DNA from: Eubacteriales bacterium
Lineage (GTDB): Bacteria > Bacillota > Clostridia > Lachnospirales > Lachnospiraceae
Direction: 5' to 3'
Assembly: GCA_030527665.1 (NCBI GenBank)
Contig: JAUNAK010000010.1
Span: 1-50,017 of the forward strand
Length of the DNA: 50,017 bases
Shown one piece after another: positions 27,984-36,032 of this stretch. The stretch's first letter is position 1, and each line of letters begins with the position of its first letter. The translations under genes were made by a program, and so were the position numbers. The notes beneath the pieces were generated by a model. The model was not told the DNA's origin, did no database searches, and saw only the letters and a list, made by a program, of their open reading frames with translations.

Positions 27984-29648
27984 CTATATATCCATCGGAT
28001 TGATCCGGTGCGGAATCCGCTTAATTTCTTCCCAGCGTTCCCCTTCAACACGATAGCCGGTTCCGGGTCCCATATAGTCATTCGGTGTATTCACCCCGCT
28101 CATAACGCGGAAATTCTTATCCAGAATGGCAGCTGTCTGCATATAATCACCGATTACACGCTGTTTCAGCATAGCCAGAACACTCTCTGCAATATCCGTA
28201 AAACCGGAATCCGCCAGTGCCTTCACAATATCGATACCGGTAATTCCGCGTTTCATCACATCTTCCGCTGACATAAGATCTGCGGCAACATCTCTCGGAA
28301 GTGTATCCTTGCTGCCGTGTGCGTAAGTGATCGCCTCAACCTGTTCATCGGAAACCTCTGCCAGTCCCAGCTGCCGGAACACGGCCTGCACGGCTCTTGC
28401 AGCTTTATTGCGGACTGCAATTACTTCCGATTCTTTTACCGGACGAAGTCCGCCGTCCACCTGCATATCTCTCTGGAACACATTGTAGTCATCAAAATCT
28501 TCCGCATCAAAGTTGGATCCGGCAAACATATTGTCGTAGTTCGGCTCTGCCGCATATCCGGAGAAAATAAAGTCGGTTCCCGGAAGGAACTCCAGCATGG
28601 TTCTTGCCGTACGACGCATATCCGAGTTAGAAAAGCTCTGGTCATTCGAAGATGCACATTCCAGTCCGAGAAGAGCTGCTACCAGGTTTTCTCCGACGAC
28701 CTCACGAATACCTGCCGGAACGGCACCCGCAATACCAATGCAGCTGACCGAACCGTTCTGAATACCCTGGCTGCCTGCACCTTTGGTCACATACAGACAT
28801 CTGCACTCCAGATACAGCATGGATTTCTTCTCACTGCTTCCCATCAGAACCTCAGAACCGGAACCGGAGGTGAATCGAACTTTCAAACCTCTGGACGCAT
28901 ATGCCGAGTTCAGAAATGCTTTGGAATAGGGTGTATCGTCACCGTCAATAAATACTTTCTCGGTTCCGTATACAGAAAGCGTCTCCGCATAGGTTGTAAG
29001 TCCGCGGATACCAAGCTCCAGCTCGGTAGCTTCCTCTGCAGAACACTGCGTTAGCACACCGGGTCTGCCGCACTGGGAACCGATCAGCAGTCCGATTGAA
29101 TCCAGCGGTGCATATCTGGCTACGCCCATCGTGGTCTCCTCCTCGGCAAAACCTCGAAGGGCCCCCTCTGCAGCATCCGCTGCAATCTGAACCGGATCAT
29201 CCTTCAGATTCGTAATATGTGCCTGATTACCGGGACGTTTGCGGGCACGCATTTTCTGCATACCCATCATGATCTCCACAACATTCAGTTCGTTGATAAC
29301 TTCCGTCATCTTCATCGGTGTAATGCCGGAGATAACTTCCAGAACCTCTTTTCGTGACACATGAATATCCACGATCATTCTGGCGATCTCCAAAGAGCTC
29401 ATCGCCATGGACGCTTCCGCTCTTTCTATATTGATTGCATAGTCTGCGATGAAAGAATCCAGAAAATCAAAATCTTCCCTTGCTTTTCCGTCAAGCTCTA
29501 CGATTTTTCCGTTCTCGATACGAATGGTAGCCGGCGGATCATACGGGCTCTTCATTGCAATAAAGCCCATCTCCGGCCACTCATTGATATAGCCGTCCAG
29601 ATTGACCGGACGCTTATCCAGAGCCTCAATACGTTTTGATCTTTTCAT
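27984..29648 (-). CDS. pduC: Propanediol dehydratase large subunit (B12-dependent)
   Basis: 554-aa alpha subunit, exactly the enterobacterial length. It carries the radical active site that converts 1,2-propanediol to propionaldehyde. Substrate-site residues appear at expected places: His144 in GNQAHITN and Glu171 in FAEEETT; the GRPGVLTQCSAEEATELELG and SGSGSEVLMG segments are family hallmarks. ATG 29648 (MKRSKRIEALDKRPVN) has CGGAG at suitable spacing. First gene of the main operon, with a promoter at about 29795-29824. Its presence shows the locus is B12-dependent rather than the glycyl-radical type. Confidence 0.97.
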   Translation of the reverse strand: MKRSKRIEALDKRPVNLDGYINEWPEMGFIAMKSPYDPPATIRIENGKIVELDGKAREDFDFLDSFIADYAINIERAEASMAMSSLEIARMIVDIHVSRKEVLEVISGITPMKMTEVINELNVVEIMMGMQKMRARKRPGNQAHITNLKDDPVQIAADAAEGALRGFAEEETTMGVARYAPLDSIGLLIGSQCGRPGVLTQCSAEEATELELGIRGLTTYAETLSVYGTEKVFIDGDDTPYSKAFLNSAYASRGLKVRFTSGSGSEVLMGSSEKKSMLYLECRCLYVTKGAGSQGIQNGSVSCIGIAGAVPAGIREVVGENLVAALLGLECASSNDQSFSNSDMRRTARTMLEFLPGTDFIFSGYAAEPNYDNMFAGSNFDAEDFDDYNVFQRDMQVDGGLRPVKESEVIAVRNKAARAVQAVFRQLGLAEVSDEQVEAITYAHGSKDTLPRDVAADLMSAEDVMKRGITGIDIVKALADSGFTDIAESVLAMLKQRVIGDYMQTAAILDKNFRVMSGVNTPNDYMGPGTGYRVEGERWEEIKRIPHRINPMDI

Positions 29649-29794
29649 TTTATTTCTCCGTATTCTTAAACTTGTAGCCGTACAACTGTATCGTTCCAAA
29701 AAGGTTCCTTTTATCTCTGCTGCCGAACCCTGTCTTCTTCAAGCAGGACCGCATCCGTTTAAAGGTGCTTTTCCCCCACTTTTAGCTATAGAAT

Positions 29795-29824
29795 ATTATA
29801 GTACTCTCTCTGCTTGTTTCGCAA
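29795..29824 (-). promoter_or_regulatory. pduC operon promoter
   Basis: Minus-strand TTGCGA (29819-29824), 18-nt spacer, TATAAT (29795-29800), about 145 nt upstream of pduC. Sequence just after the -10 (ATAGCTA) is also found after the TATAAT in front of the aldolase. The rest of 29649-30008 holds an AT-rich stretch with TGTTG-N5-TGTTG (29868-29892 region) that could be an operator, and the terminator of the upstream gene. Confidence 0.75.
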
Positions 29825-29924
29825 GTGCAGGAAGGGAGTTTTTTACACAAAACCACACACCTCTCCGGTTCAATTCAACATAATACAACACAATTATTAA
29901 AAAAAGTGATTCAAAAACACAGGA

Positions 29925-29962
29925 AGGCGGTGCTTCCGTTCCGGTAAGCACCGCCTTCCTGT
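29925..29962 (-). terminator. Terminator after the GlcG/HbpS-like gene
   Basis: A perfect 15-bp inverted repeat (AGGAAGGCGGTGCTT and AAGCACCGCCTTCCT) around a ten-base loop, followed on the minus strand by GTGTTTTTG. It separates the 30009-30470 gene from pduC. Confidence 0.85.
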
Positions 29963-30008
29963 ATTCTGCTGTTATTCTATCCGTATAAGCGGATACTTTC
30001 TGTCTGTT

Positions 30009-30470
30009 TTAACTGCCGATCAGTTCACGGAAAACCTTGATGCCGTACTCTGCTACATCGTTATCCTGTTCTCCGGTTCCGCCGCTGATTCCCAATCCGC
30101 CGACGATCGTCTCTCCGATCTTCAGAGGAACACCGCCGCCGAAGGTTACGATTTTCCCTCCCTGCAGCGATTCCAAACCATAGAACGTACCTCCCGGCTG
30201 AACCAGTTTCTGAAGCTCCAATGTAGACATCTTGACCGCAGCTGCAGTATAGGCTTTCTGTGTTGCAACCTCAAAGCTCACCAGAAATGCCCCTTCCATT
30301 ACATGAACTGCAATCGGATTGCCATGTGCATCATCAACCGCAACAACACATGCAAGTCCTTTGCTCTTCGCATAATCTTCCACACGCTGCATCAGTTCCT
30401 TGGCAAGTTCAAGAGATATACTTCCTTTTATACAGCTGATGACTGCATTTGCGCCCTTCATCGTTTCCAT
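30009..30470 (-). CDS. GlcG/HbpS-family (PduO C-terminal-like) protein
   Basis: 153-aa single-domain protein of the GlcG/HbpS (DUF336) family, with VVAVDDAHGNPIAVHVMEGAF, KAYTAAAVKMST and GGLGISGGTGEQDNDVAEYG. In PduO the same domain follows the adenosyltransferase domain; here it is a separate gene at the head of the BMC locus, so it may serve that role in trans (inference). It may bind heme or cobalamin. It has a consensus promoter (30550-30578), a leader with a 7-bp hairpin (30491-30513) and its own terminator. Confidence 0.85.
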   Translation of the reverse strand: METMKGANAVISCIKGSISLELAKELMQRVEDYAKSKGLACVVAVDDAHGNPIAVHVMEGAFLVSFEVATQKAYTAAAVKMSTLELQKLVQPGGTFYGLESLQGGKIVTFGGGVPLKIGETIVGGLGISGGTGEQDNDVAEYGIKVFRELIGS

Positions 30471-30549
30471 AACTGCTCCGTCCTCTCACGCGATTCACCT
30501 TGTACCCGTGAATCAATCACTTTCGTTTTTTGAGGTATCTTATCCGTTT

Positions 30550-30578
30550 ATTATAGAATATTGCATTTTTTCTGTCAA
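30550..30578 (-). promoter_or_regulatory. Promoter of the GlcG/HbpS-like gene
   Basis: Minus-strand TTGACA (30573-30578), 17-nt spacer, TATAAT (30550-30555): a perfect sigma-A consensus. The leader contains GATTCAC/GTGAATC arms at 30491-30513. Confidence 0.85.
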
Positions 30579-30691
30579 TAAAACAACAGAAACCACCAAA
30601 TACAAATATGAACACATAGAATTCACACATTCAGCCATTTTCCCGTCCGTGCAGTTTCAAATCGAGCTGAACCTTCTGCCGCCGGCAGGTC

Positions 30692-31678
30692 TCAGATCTC
30701 GAACCAGTTACTGTCCGGATATTCTCCGCTGAAGGAATACTCCAGCTCCGGTGCGCGTGCACTGACCTTCATATTCGCAGAAACCGATCGAACAACAAAG
30801 GTATTGCCTCCGATGGTAACATTATCGCCAATGTAGGTATCTCCGCCGAGAACCGATGTACCGGAATAGATGGTAACATGATTTCCGATCGTAGGATGGC
30901 GCTTCACGCCTTTCAGTGCCTGTCCTTTCCTTGTGGAAATACCGCCCAGAGTAACTCCCTGATAGATTTTCACATAATCACCAATCTCGGTCGTTTCACC
31001 GATTACGATTCCGGTTCCGTGATCGATGAAGAAATATCTGCCGATCGTGGCACCCGGATGAATATCGATTCCGGTAAGGCTGTGTGCATGCTCGGTCATA
31101 ATACGCGGAATAAGCGGAACTTTTAAAGCCCACAGCTCATGTGCAATTCGATAGGTTGAAATTGCAAGAAGTCCCGGATAACTGAGAATGATCTCATCAA
31201 AACTGTATGCAGCCGGATCTCCGTCATAGAAAGCCTGAATATCCGTAGCCAGAACCTCTCTGATATCCGGAATACGGGCAATCAGCTGATTAACAATACC
31301 TTCCGCCTGAGCCAGCAGCGCCGAACGGCTGCAGTCTTCACAGGATTCCTGTGTCCCCAGTGCAATGGCAACCTGCTTCGTCAGATGGTACTGTACATAC
31401 TCCACTTTCTCACCAACAATATAACGAATGTAGTCAGCACGAATGCGGCTCTTATCATAATATCCCGGAAACAGGATCTGGCGCAGCTTCTCCAGCACAT
31501 CCAGAAGCAGCTCCTTGTTCAGAATGCTCTGCACATTCAGTCGTGTACTGACCGGATAACGCTCGTAGCTCTCAAGGATACTGTCGATCAGCCGATCATG
31601 CTCACCCGATTCCTGCATTTTTTTATTTTCCATGATGCGGTCCAGTTCGGCCGTCATCTCTGTCATCGTCTCTTTCAT
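30692..31678 (-). CDS. cysE: Serine O-acetyltransferase
   Basis: 328-aa CysE of the long, EpsC-like type found in Clostridia; it acetylates L-serine to feed cysteine synthesis. An N-terminal helical domain of about 170 residues is followed by the left-handed beta-helix of hexapeptide repeats ([26 protein letters not shown], then [14 protein letters not shown] and [13 protein letters not shown]), containing the catalytic His/Asp region. ATG 31678 is selected because GGAGAG lies 7 nt upstream. It has its own promoter at 31735-31763, so it need not depend on the upstream riboswitch. Confidence 0.95.
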   Translation of the reverse strand: MKETMTEMTAELDRIMENKKMQESGEHDRLIDSILESYERYPVSTRLNVQSILNKELLLDVLEKLRQILFPGYYDKSRIRADYIRYIVGEKVEYVQYHLTKQVAIALGTQESCEDCSRSALLAQAEGIVNQLIARIPDIREVLATDIQAFYDGDPAAYSFDEIILSYPGLLAISTYRIAHELWALKVPLIPRIMTEHAHSLTGIDIHPGATIGRYFFIDHGTGIVIGETTEIGDYVKIYQGVTLGGISTRKGQALKGVKRHPTIGNHVTIYSGTSVLGGDTYIGDNVTIGGNTFVVRSVSANMKVSARAPELEYSFSGEYPDSNWFEI

Positions 31679-31734
31679 ATACGCATATCTCTCCAAATAA
31701 ATCCTACTATTTTCCTCCGATTTACAGCAGCTTT

Positions 31735-31763
31735 ACTATACCATTTTTCCGTACTTCGCACAA
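31735..31763 (-). promoter_or_regulatory. cysE promoter
   Basis: Minus-strand TTGTGC (31758-31763), 17-nt spacer, TATAGT (31735-31740), about 60 nt before the cysE start. The region 31764-32030 further upstream contains no convincing gene; a T9 tract near 31912-31921 after a short CCC/GGG hairpin may be a weak terminator. Confidence 0.7.
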
Positions 31764-32036
31764 CCTGAGATTACTTTTCCTTATTTTCCCTTACTTCCGC
31801 TTCCCCTTGCTCGTCTGTATTTTCCGGTCGGAGCAGCTGTCTCCCCTATGTTTTTCCTCAGCCGCTTCTGCACCTTCTCCCGCCGGTTCATCATTATTTC
31901 CGGTTTCAGGGTAAAAAAAAAGCCCCTTCTCAGGGACGTGTCGTAAAAGTGGTGGGGGATTACTTCGGATTGCTTTCTTATTCTGCGGAAAATCTTTCAT
32001 CAACTAGCTGCGGAGGAAAATCGATGATCGATAAAA

Positions 32037-32132
32037 TAAAAAATGCCTGTTCCGAAGTATCTCACCCTGCCGTTTAACCATGCATAAATCCTGCTCTAAG
32101 GTTTCTGGCGGAGTGATTACTCGTTCAGGCAT
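32037..32132 (-). ncRNA. Long nested hairpin with U-tract after the B12 riboswitch
   Basis: On the minus strand ATGCCTG (32126-32132) pairs with CAGGCAT (32043-32049), followed by six T. Between them successive short stems nest (CGAG with CTTCG, TCACTC with GGGTGA, GCC with GGC, ACC with GGT, GCA with TGC), giving one elongated hairpin of about 90 nt with internal loops. It is likely both a terminator and a structured RNA in its own right. No open frame lies between it and the riboswitch. Confidence 0.6.
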
Positions 32133-32185
32133 TCCATATCTTGCGACTTGGATGGAAACTATTCTCGGTAGTCTCAACCTTCTTC

Positions 32186-32351
32186 TATCATGGCAGGTTT
32201 CCTGACTTATGGATCACCACCCAGCACGCCTTCTCGTATTGCGGATATACAATGGCATCTTGTGCTTCGCTCCCCATTTACAGTGACCGGATCGTCCAGG
32301 ACTTGCACCTGGTTCCCTCTCAGCATTTCTGCTTCACCACAAAAGATGATA
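32186..32351 (-). ncRNA. Cobalamin riboswitch (orphan)
   Basis: The minus strand shows the cobalamin-riboswitch core: GAGGGAACCAGGTGCAAGTCC, GGTCACTGTAAATGGGGAGCG, AGATGCCATTG, AGAAGGCGTGC and the B12 box AAGTCAGGAAACCTGCC. A closing stem pairs TATCAT (32346-32351) with ATGATA (32186-32191). The RNA is followed by the 32037-32132 hairpin and not by any cobalamin transport or synthesis gene; the next gene, cysE, has its own promoter. Confidence 0.92.
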
Positions 32352-32369
32352 TAGAATTTATACATGCCA

Positions 32370-32400
32370 TTATAATAGCACACACTCCCCTGTGGGTCAA
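32370..32400 (-). promoter_or_regulatory. Promoter of the cobalamin riboswitch RNA
   Basis: Minus-strand TTGACC with TATTAT after a 17-nt spacer (TATAAT overlaps three bases on), just upstream of the riboswitch. It directly follows the terminator of the DUF4349 gene. Confidence 0.7.
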
Positions 32401-32412
32401 CCCGCAATACAA

Positions 32413-32440
32413 AAAGAGCGGAGATTTGCCTCCGCTCTTT
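32413..32440 (-). terminator. Terminator after the DUF4349 lipoprotein gene
   Basis: Eleven-base arms AAAGAGCGGAG and CTCCGCTCTTT with a six-base loop and T-runs on both sides. Confidence 0.9.
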
Positions 32441-32544
32441 TTTCCCCTCTTTGCTTTTACCGGTTCTTTCTTTATCAGCTTCTCTGCAGTTTCTACGGCA
32501 CTTTCTTTATTTGCTTCTCTGTATTTTTCAGATGTATTCCCGCT

Positions 32545-33768
32545 CTATTTCACAGACTCATTTTCTGCCTTTTGCTGCAGCTGCACAGGTACATCACCGG
32601 GAACTGCTGCCGGATCAGGATTTGTTTCATTTCCATGCTCCGTCTGTGCCATCCGGAGAGCATTTTCACGCATGGCAGCCTCACGCATAGCTGCCTGCCG
32701 CACAGCCATATCACGTTCAGCTGCGGCTCTTCGTTCCGCTTCCTTCTGTTCTCTCTTCAGTGCTCTTCTCTTTTTACCTCTGAACACCAGCCAGAGTACA
32801 AATGCAGCAATGATTCCTCCTACGATCAGAAGCGGAAGAAGCCAGATCAGTGCAAGTACCAGGCCCTGACATGCTTTCACAAAAAATCTCCAGGTTCCAG
32901 CAAATGCTTCCTTCACTCTGCCGCCGAAGGTTTCCGGTTCCGGAGTGATTGGTGTGTATTTATGCACTTCTGTGATATCGATAGTGATCGTCGAATAATT
33001 CACACTGGAATCCATTCCCGAAAGCAGGGTCTTCGCCTGATTCAGTTCCGTCTCTACCTGCGTCAACCGCGTCTCTACTTCGATCATTTCCTCAACCGAA
33101 ACAGCTTTGTCCATCATTTCCAGAAGCCTGGTCTGTTCTTTTTCCAGTGCCTCAATAGACGCCTCTGTGTTACTGTATGTTCGGCTGATATTCTCCGTGC
33201 TTGTGCTGCGGTTCATAACCTGACCGCAGTTTTCCAGAGAACTCATGAATTTTTCAAAATTTTCCGATGGAACGCGAACGGTCAGATATGCATTTCGATT
33301 CTGATAGGCATTCGGATCCTTCTCCTTATATGTTTCTGCATCATACCAGTCATAGGTATTGTTGCTTTCCGACTCGCTTTCCGTAAATCCGTTGTATTTC
33401 CCCAACTGCTCCCGGATCATCCGCATCGTATCTGCATAGGCGATCGTCTGAAGAGAAACATTACCGTGATATACCAGCTTCTGCTCAGAAGGAACCTGCG
33501 TCCGATCCGCTGTTCCGTTTACCGTCTTTGCTTCAGCCGAATCGTAGGCAGCCGTTTCATCCGCTGCTTCCTCAGCAGCATACGTAACATTCAAATACGC
33601 ATCATCTGCATATGCCGCTTCCGTGTATGCTGCATCTCCTGCAGTTCCCGTCTCTGAACTGCCGGAACTGCTTCCGCAGCCTGTCATAACCACTCCCGCC
33701 GCAAGCAGAACCGCCGCGGCTGCAGCTATATACTTTTTCATATTTCGGGTCTGTCTGTTCTTCCTCAT
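32545..33768 (-). CDS. DUF4349-domain lipoprotein
   Basis: 407-aa cell-surface lipoprotein. The signal peptide (MKKYIAAAAAVLLAAGVVM) ends in the lipobox MTGC, followed by a Ser/Gly/Ala-rich spacer. The DUF4349 domain extends from KLVYHGNVSLQT to the DITEVHKYTPITP region and includes a coiled-coil segment (EALEKEQTRLLEMMDKAVSVEEMIEVETRLTQVE in sections). A single transmembrane helix (ALIWLLPLLIVGGIIAAFVL) and a long charged cytoplasmic tail close the protein. ATG 33768 has AAGGAGGA at 7-nt spacing. The function of the family is unknown. Confidence 0.9.
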   Translation of the reverse strand: MRKNRQTRNMKKYIAAAAAVLLAAGVVMTGCGSSSGSSETGTAGDAAYTEAAYADDAYLNVTYAAEEAADETAAYDSAEAKTVNGTADRTQVPSEQKLVYHGNVSLQTIAYADTMRMIREQLGKYNGFTESESESNNTYDWYDAETYKEKDPNAYQNRNAYLTVRVPSENFEKFMSSLENCGQVMNRSTSTENISRTYSNTEASIEALEKEQTRLLEMMDKAVSVEEMIEVETRLTQVETELNQAKTLLSGMDSSVNYSTITIDITEVHKYTPITPEPETFGGRVKEAFAGTWRFFVKACQGLVLALIWLLPLLIVGGIIAAFVLWLVFRGKKRRALKREQKEAERRAAAERDMAVRQAAMREAAMRENALRMAQTEHGNETNPDPAAVPGDVPVQLQQKAENESVK

Positions 33769-33798
33769 ATGTCCGTCCTCCTTCATTGGGATATCATT

Positions 33799-33827
33799 AT
33801 TATAACAAACCCATATAAAGCGAACAA
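33799..33827 (-). promoter_or_regulatory. Promoter of the DUF4349 lipoprotein gene
   Basis: Minus-strand TTGTTC (33822-33827), 17-nt spacer, TATAAT (33799-33804), 31 nt upstream of the start codon. 33830-33945 upstream holds nothing I can identify. Confidence 0.65.
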
Positions 33828-33946
33828 TCATCCATTTGGGGAGTCCGGCACCGGCACGGAATCAGAAGCTGCCCCGGCATCAGGCCAGAATCAGGAGTCA
33901 TCCCGACGCCTGCCCGGAAACAAGAGCTGTCCCTCAGGCACTATGC

Positions 33947-33981
33947 AAAAAGCCCTGCTGCGGAGACTGCAGCAGGGCTTT
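33947..33981 (-). terminator. Terminator after the 39-aa small ORF
   Basis: AAAGCCCTGCTGC and GCAGCAGGGCTTT arms with a seven-base loop and five T on the minus side, 30 nt after the stop codon of the small ORF. Confidence 0.9.
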
Positions 33982-34009
33982 ATTTTGTATTATGCAATTA
34001 TTCTATCTA

Positions 34010-34129
34010 TTACTGTACATAGAAATCAGAGAAGTAATCTCTGTTTCCTGCATACTGCAGATAATCTTTCATCTCATTTACGCTGAAACCACCGAAGCAA
34101 ACTGTAAATAACTTTTCCATTTTTCTCAT
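34010..34129 (-). CDS. Small 39-residue protein, unknown
   Basis: The frame starts at ATG 34129, with AAGGAGAG 7 nt upstream, and ends at TAA 34010. The product begins MRKMEKLFTVCFGGFSVNE and ends DYFSDFYVQ; it has one cysteine, is rich in aromatics and has no clear transmembrane segment. A strong terminator follows directly, so it looks like a monocistronic small-protein gene. I do not recognise the family. It could be a regulatory peptide, a RiPP-like precursor or a small binding protein; no modifying enzyme gene is next to it. Confidence 0.6.
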   Translation of the reverse strand: MRKMEKLFTVCFGGFSVNEMKDYLQYAGNRDYFSDFYVQ

Positions 34130-34279
34130 TTTTATTCTCTCCTTTATATATGAACCCGAACCCGGTCAATGCCGTTTTTCAATGTGTTGTGTTCTTTACA
34201 TGTATAATCATATATTATCTTTTTGAATTGGTTTAGGTAAAAAACCAACTGATGTTACGTCTATTTTAACCTCTTCCAT

Positions 34280-34461
34280 CTTCTCGAAACTATTCACCAT
34301 AAAAACTCCAGCCCCGCAAAAGCTCTCCATCACAAAACTGCTGCGAATTCAAAAAATCTCTTCATCGCAGAACTGCAGTGAATTAGAAAAATCTCTTCAC
34401 CGCAAAAATTCTGCGAATTTAAGAAAATCACTTCACCGCAAAACTGCAGCGAAGAGCTTTT
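34280..34461 (-). repeat. Tandem array of 35-36-nt hairpin units downstream of rhaB
   Basis: Units begin at about 34327, 34363, 34398 and 34434, with a decayed fifth at about 34285. Read on the minus strand each unit is a hairpin of the form TTCGCTGCAG..TTTTGCGGTGAAG followed by AGATTTTTC. Stem pairs are largely kept by compensating or wobble changes. The array lies directly after the rhaB stop codon and fills the 376-nt gap between rhaB and the small ORF. Confidence 0.75.
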
Positions 34462-34505
34462 CATTTCTTTTTTGATTCTGTCAATCGTATTTGATCCCGT
34501 ATATC

Positions 34506-35924
34506 TTATTTGATTCTGTTTCCTTCTGCGTCATAAACCTTGATACCGAAGGACTCATGAATATTGTCACGGGCAGCTTCTACAGAAGCAAACTCACCGG
34601 ATTTGATCATCTGCGCAGCAATATTTCCGATTGCGGTTCCCTCACCTGGGCCTGCATGTACTTCCTTGTGGCAGGCACGTGCTGTCAGGATGTTCAGATA
34701 CTCGGCATTGGAGCCGCCGCCCACGATGTGGATACGGGAATAGGTTCTGCCGGTGATCTCTTCCAGCTCTTTTACCGTCTGTGCATAGCAGTCTGCCAGA
34801 GAAGTGTAAATAACGGTGGAAAGCTGTCCGAAGTTCTCCGGCACTTTCTGTCCGGTTCTTCTGCAGTAATCCTTAACCTCTTCGGTCATATTGGCCGGAG
34901 AAAGGAAGCATTCGTCATTTGCTTCTACACGGGACGGGAAGTCCTTCTCAGCCTCCGCCAGATCCACGATCTCTGAGAAGCTGTATGCATCATTTGCCTC
35001 ATGGCGAATGGACTGGATCATCCACAGACCCATGATGTTTTTCAGATAACGGAAGCGGCGGTCATATCCACCTTCATTGGTGAAGTTCAGCTCACAGCTT
35101 CTGGCAGAAGTATCTGCTGTTTTTCTCTCCACACCCATCAGGGACCAGGTACCGGAACTGATGTATACGAAATCATCATCATTGGCCGGAACTGCCAGAA
35201 CAGCGGATCCGGTATCATGTGTTGCAGGAACAACAACCTCCAGATCGTATCCGATCTCGGCAGCAAGCTCCGGGCGGAGATTTCCAAGGCTGGTTCCCGG
35301 CATAACGACCTTCTGGAAGATCTTCTTCGGATATCCAAGTTTCTCGATCAGCTCCCAGTCATATTCGCAGGTCTCTGCATTGATCAGCTGGCCTGTGGTA
35401 GCCTCGGTGTACTCGTTTACTTTCTGACCTGTCAGAAGGTAGTGGAAATAATCCGGTACATACAGAAGAGTCTCTGCCTGCTCAAAATACTCCGGATGCT
35501 GCTGTTTCACAGCCATCAGCTGGTATACGGTATTGAAAATGGCTTTCTGAATTCCGGTACGCGCATACAGATCCTCCAGAGAAATGATCTTGTATACTTC
35601 CTCATCCATACCGTCGGTACGGTGATCACGGTAGCCTACGGTATTGCCGACAATGTTCTCATCTTTGTCCAGAAGAACAAAGTCAACACCCCAGGTATCT
35701 ACGCCCAGACTGCAGGGAATCTTTCCGATCTCTTTGCACTTCTTCAATGCGGTAACGATCTCTTTGTAGATCCGGTCAAACTCCCAGCAAAGTTCTCCGT
35801 CCTTTTTTACCATTCCATTCTCGAAACGATGAACCTCTTCCAGCTGAAATTTACCGTTCTCCAGCCAGCCCAGCATCAGACGTCCGCTGGATGCACCCAT
35901 ATCGATCGCTGCATAGTATTTCAT
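34506..35924 (-). CDS. rhaB: Rhamnulokinase
   Basis: 472-aa FGGY-family sugar kinase phosphorylating L-rhamnulose to rhamnulose-1-phosphate. The N-terminal ATP fold motif AAIDMGASSGR, the rhamnulokinase-type SLGVDTWGVDFVLLD and YRDHRTDGM, the ISSGTWSLMG segment and the C-terminal HIVGGGSNAEYLN are all present. ATG 35924 is preferred to the GTG at 35930, which lies only 3 nt from the AAGGAGG site. The product is a substrate for the tagged aldolase at 20606-21445, linking rhamnose use to the compartment; rhamnose isomerase and transport genes are not in the window. Confidence 0.93.
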   Translation of the reverse strand: MKYYAAIDMGASSGRLMLGWLENGKFQLEEVHRFENGMVKKDGELCWEFDRIYKEIVTALKKCKEIGKIPCSLGVDTWGVDFVLLDKDENIVGNTVGYRDHRTDGMDEEVYKIISLEDLYARTGIQKAIFNTVYQLMAVKQQHPEYFEQAETLLYVPDYFHYLLTGQKVNEYTEATTGQLINAETCEYDWELIEKLGYPKKIFQKVVMPGTSLGNLRPELAAEIGYDLEVVVPATHDTGSAVLAVPANDDDFVYISSGTWSLMGVERKTADTSARSCELNFTNEGGYDRRFRYLKNIMGLWMIQSIRHEANDAYSFSEIVDLAEAEKDFPSRVEANDECFLSPANMTEEVKDYCRRTGQKVPENFGQLSTVIYTSLADCYAQTVKELEEITGRTYSRIHIVGGGSNAEYLNILTARACHKEVHAGPGEGTAIGNIAAQMIKSGEFASVEAARDNIHESFGIKVYDAEGNRIK

Positions 35925-36032
35925 TGCCACTTTCCTCCTTAAAAATCACTTTTAAACAACCTGCAACACGAGCCGAAAAAAATCAATCACTTATGCTCTC
36001 CGGTTCGTTTTCACGTTCTTACCATATGAATC

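Noticed and set aside
31791-32003. 70-codon minus-strand frame after the B12 riboswitch
   Set aside because: No ribosome binding site, low-complexity charged product, no recognised similarity; considered but not accepted as the riboswitch-controlled gene.
33841-33945. Possible gene or RNA upstream of the DUF4349 lipoprotein gene
   Set aside because: GC-rich stretch without start signals, stable hairpin or recognised motif.
34327-34461. CRISPR-like array
   Set aside because: The units are contiguous with no unique spacers; they are tandem hairpin repeats.
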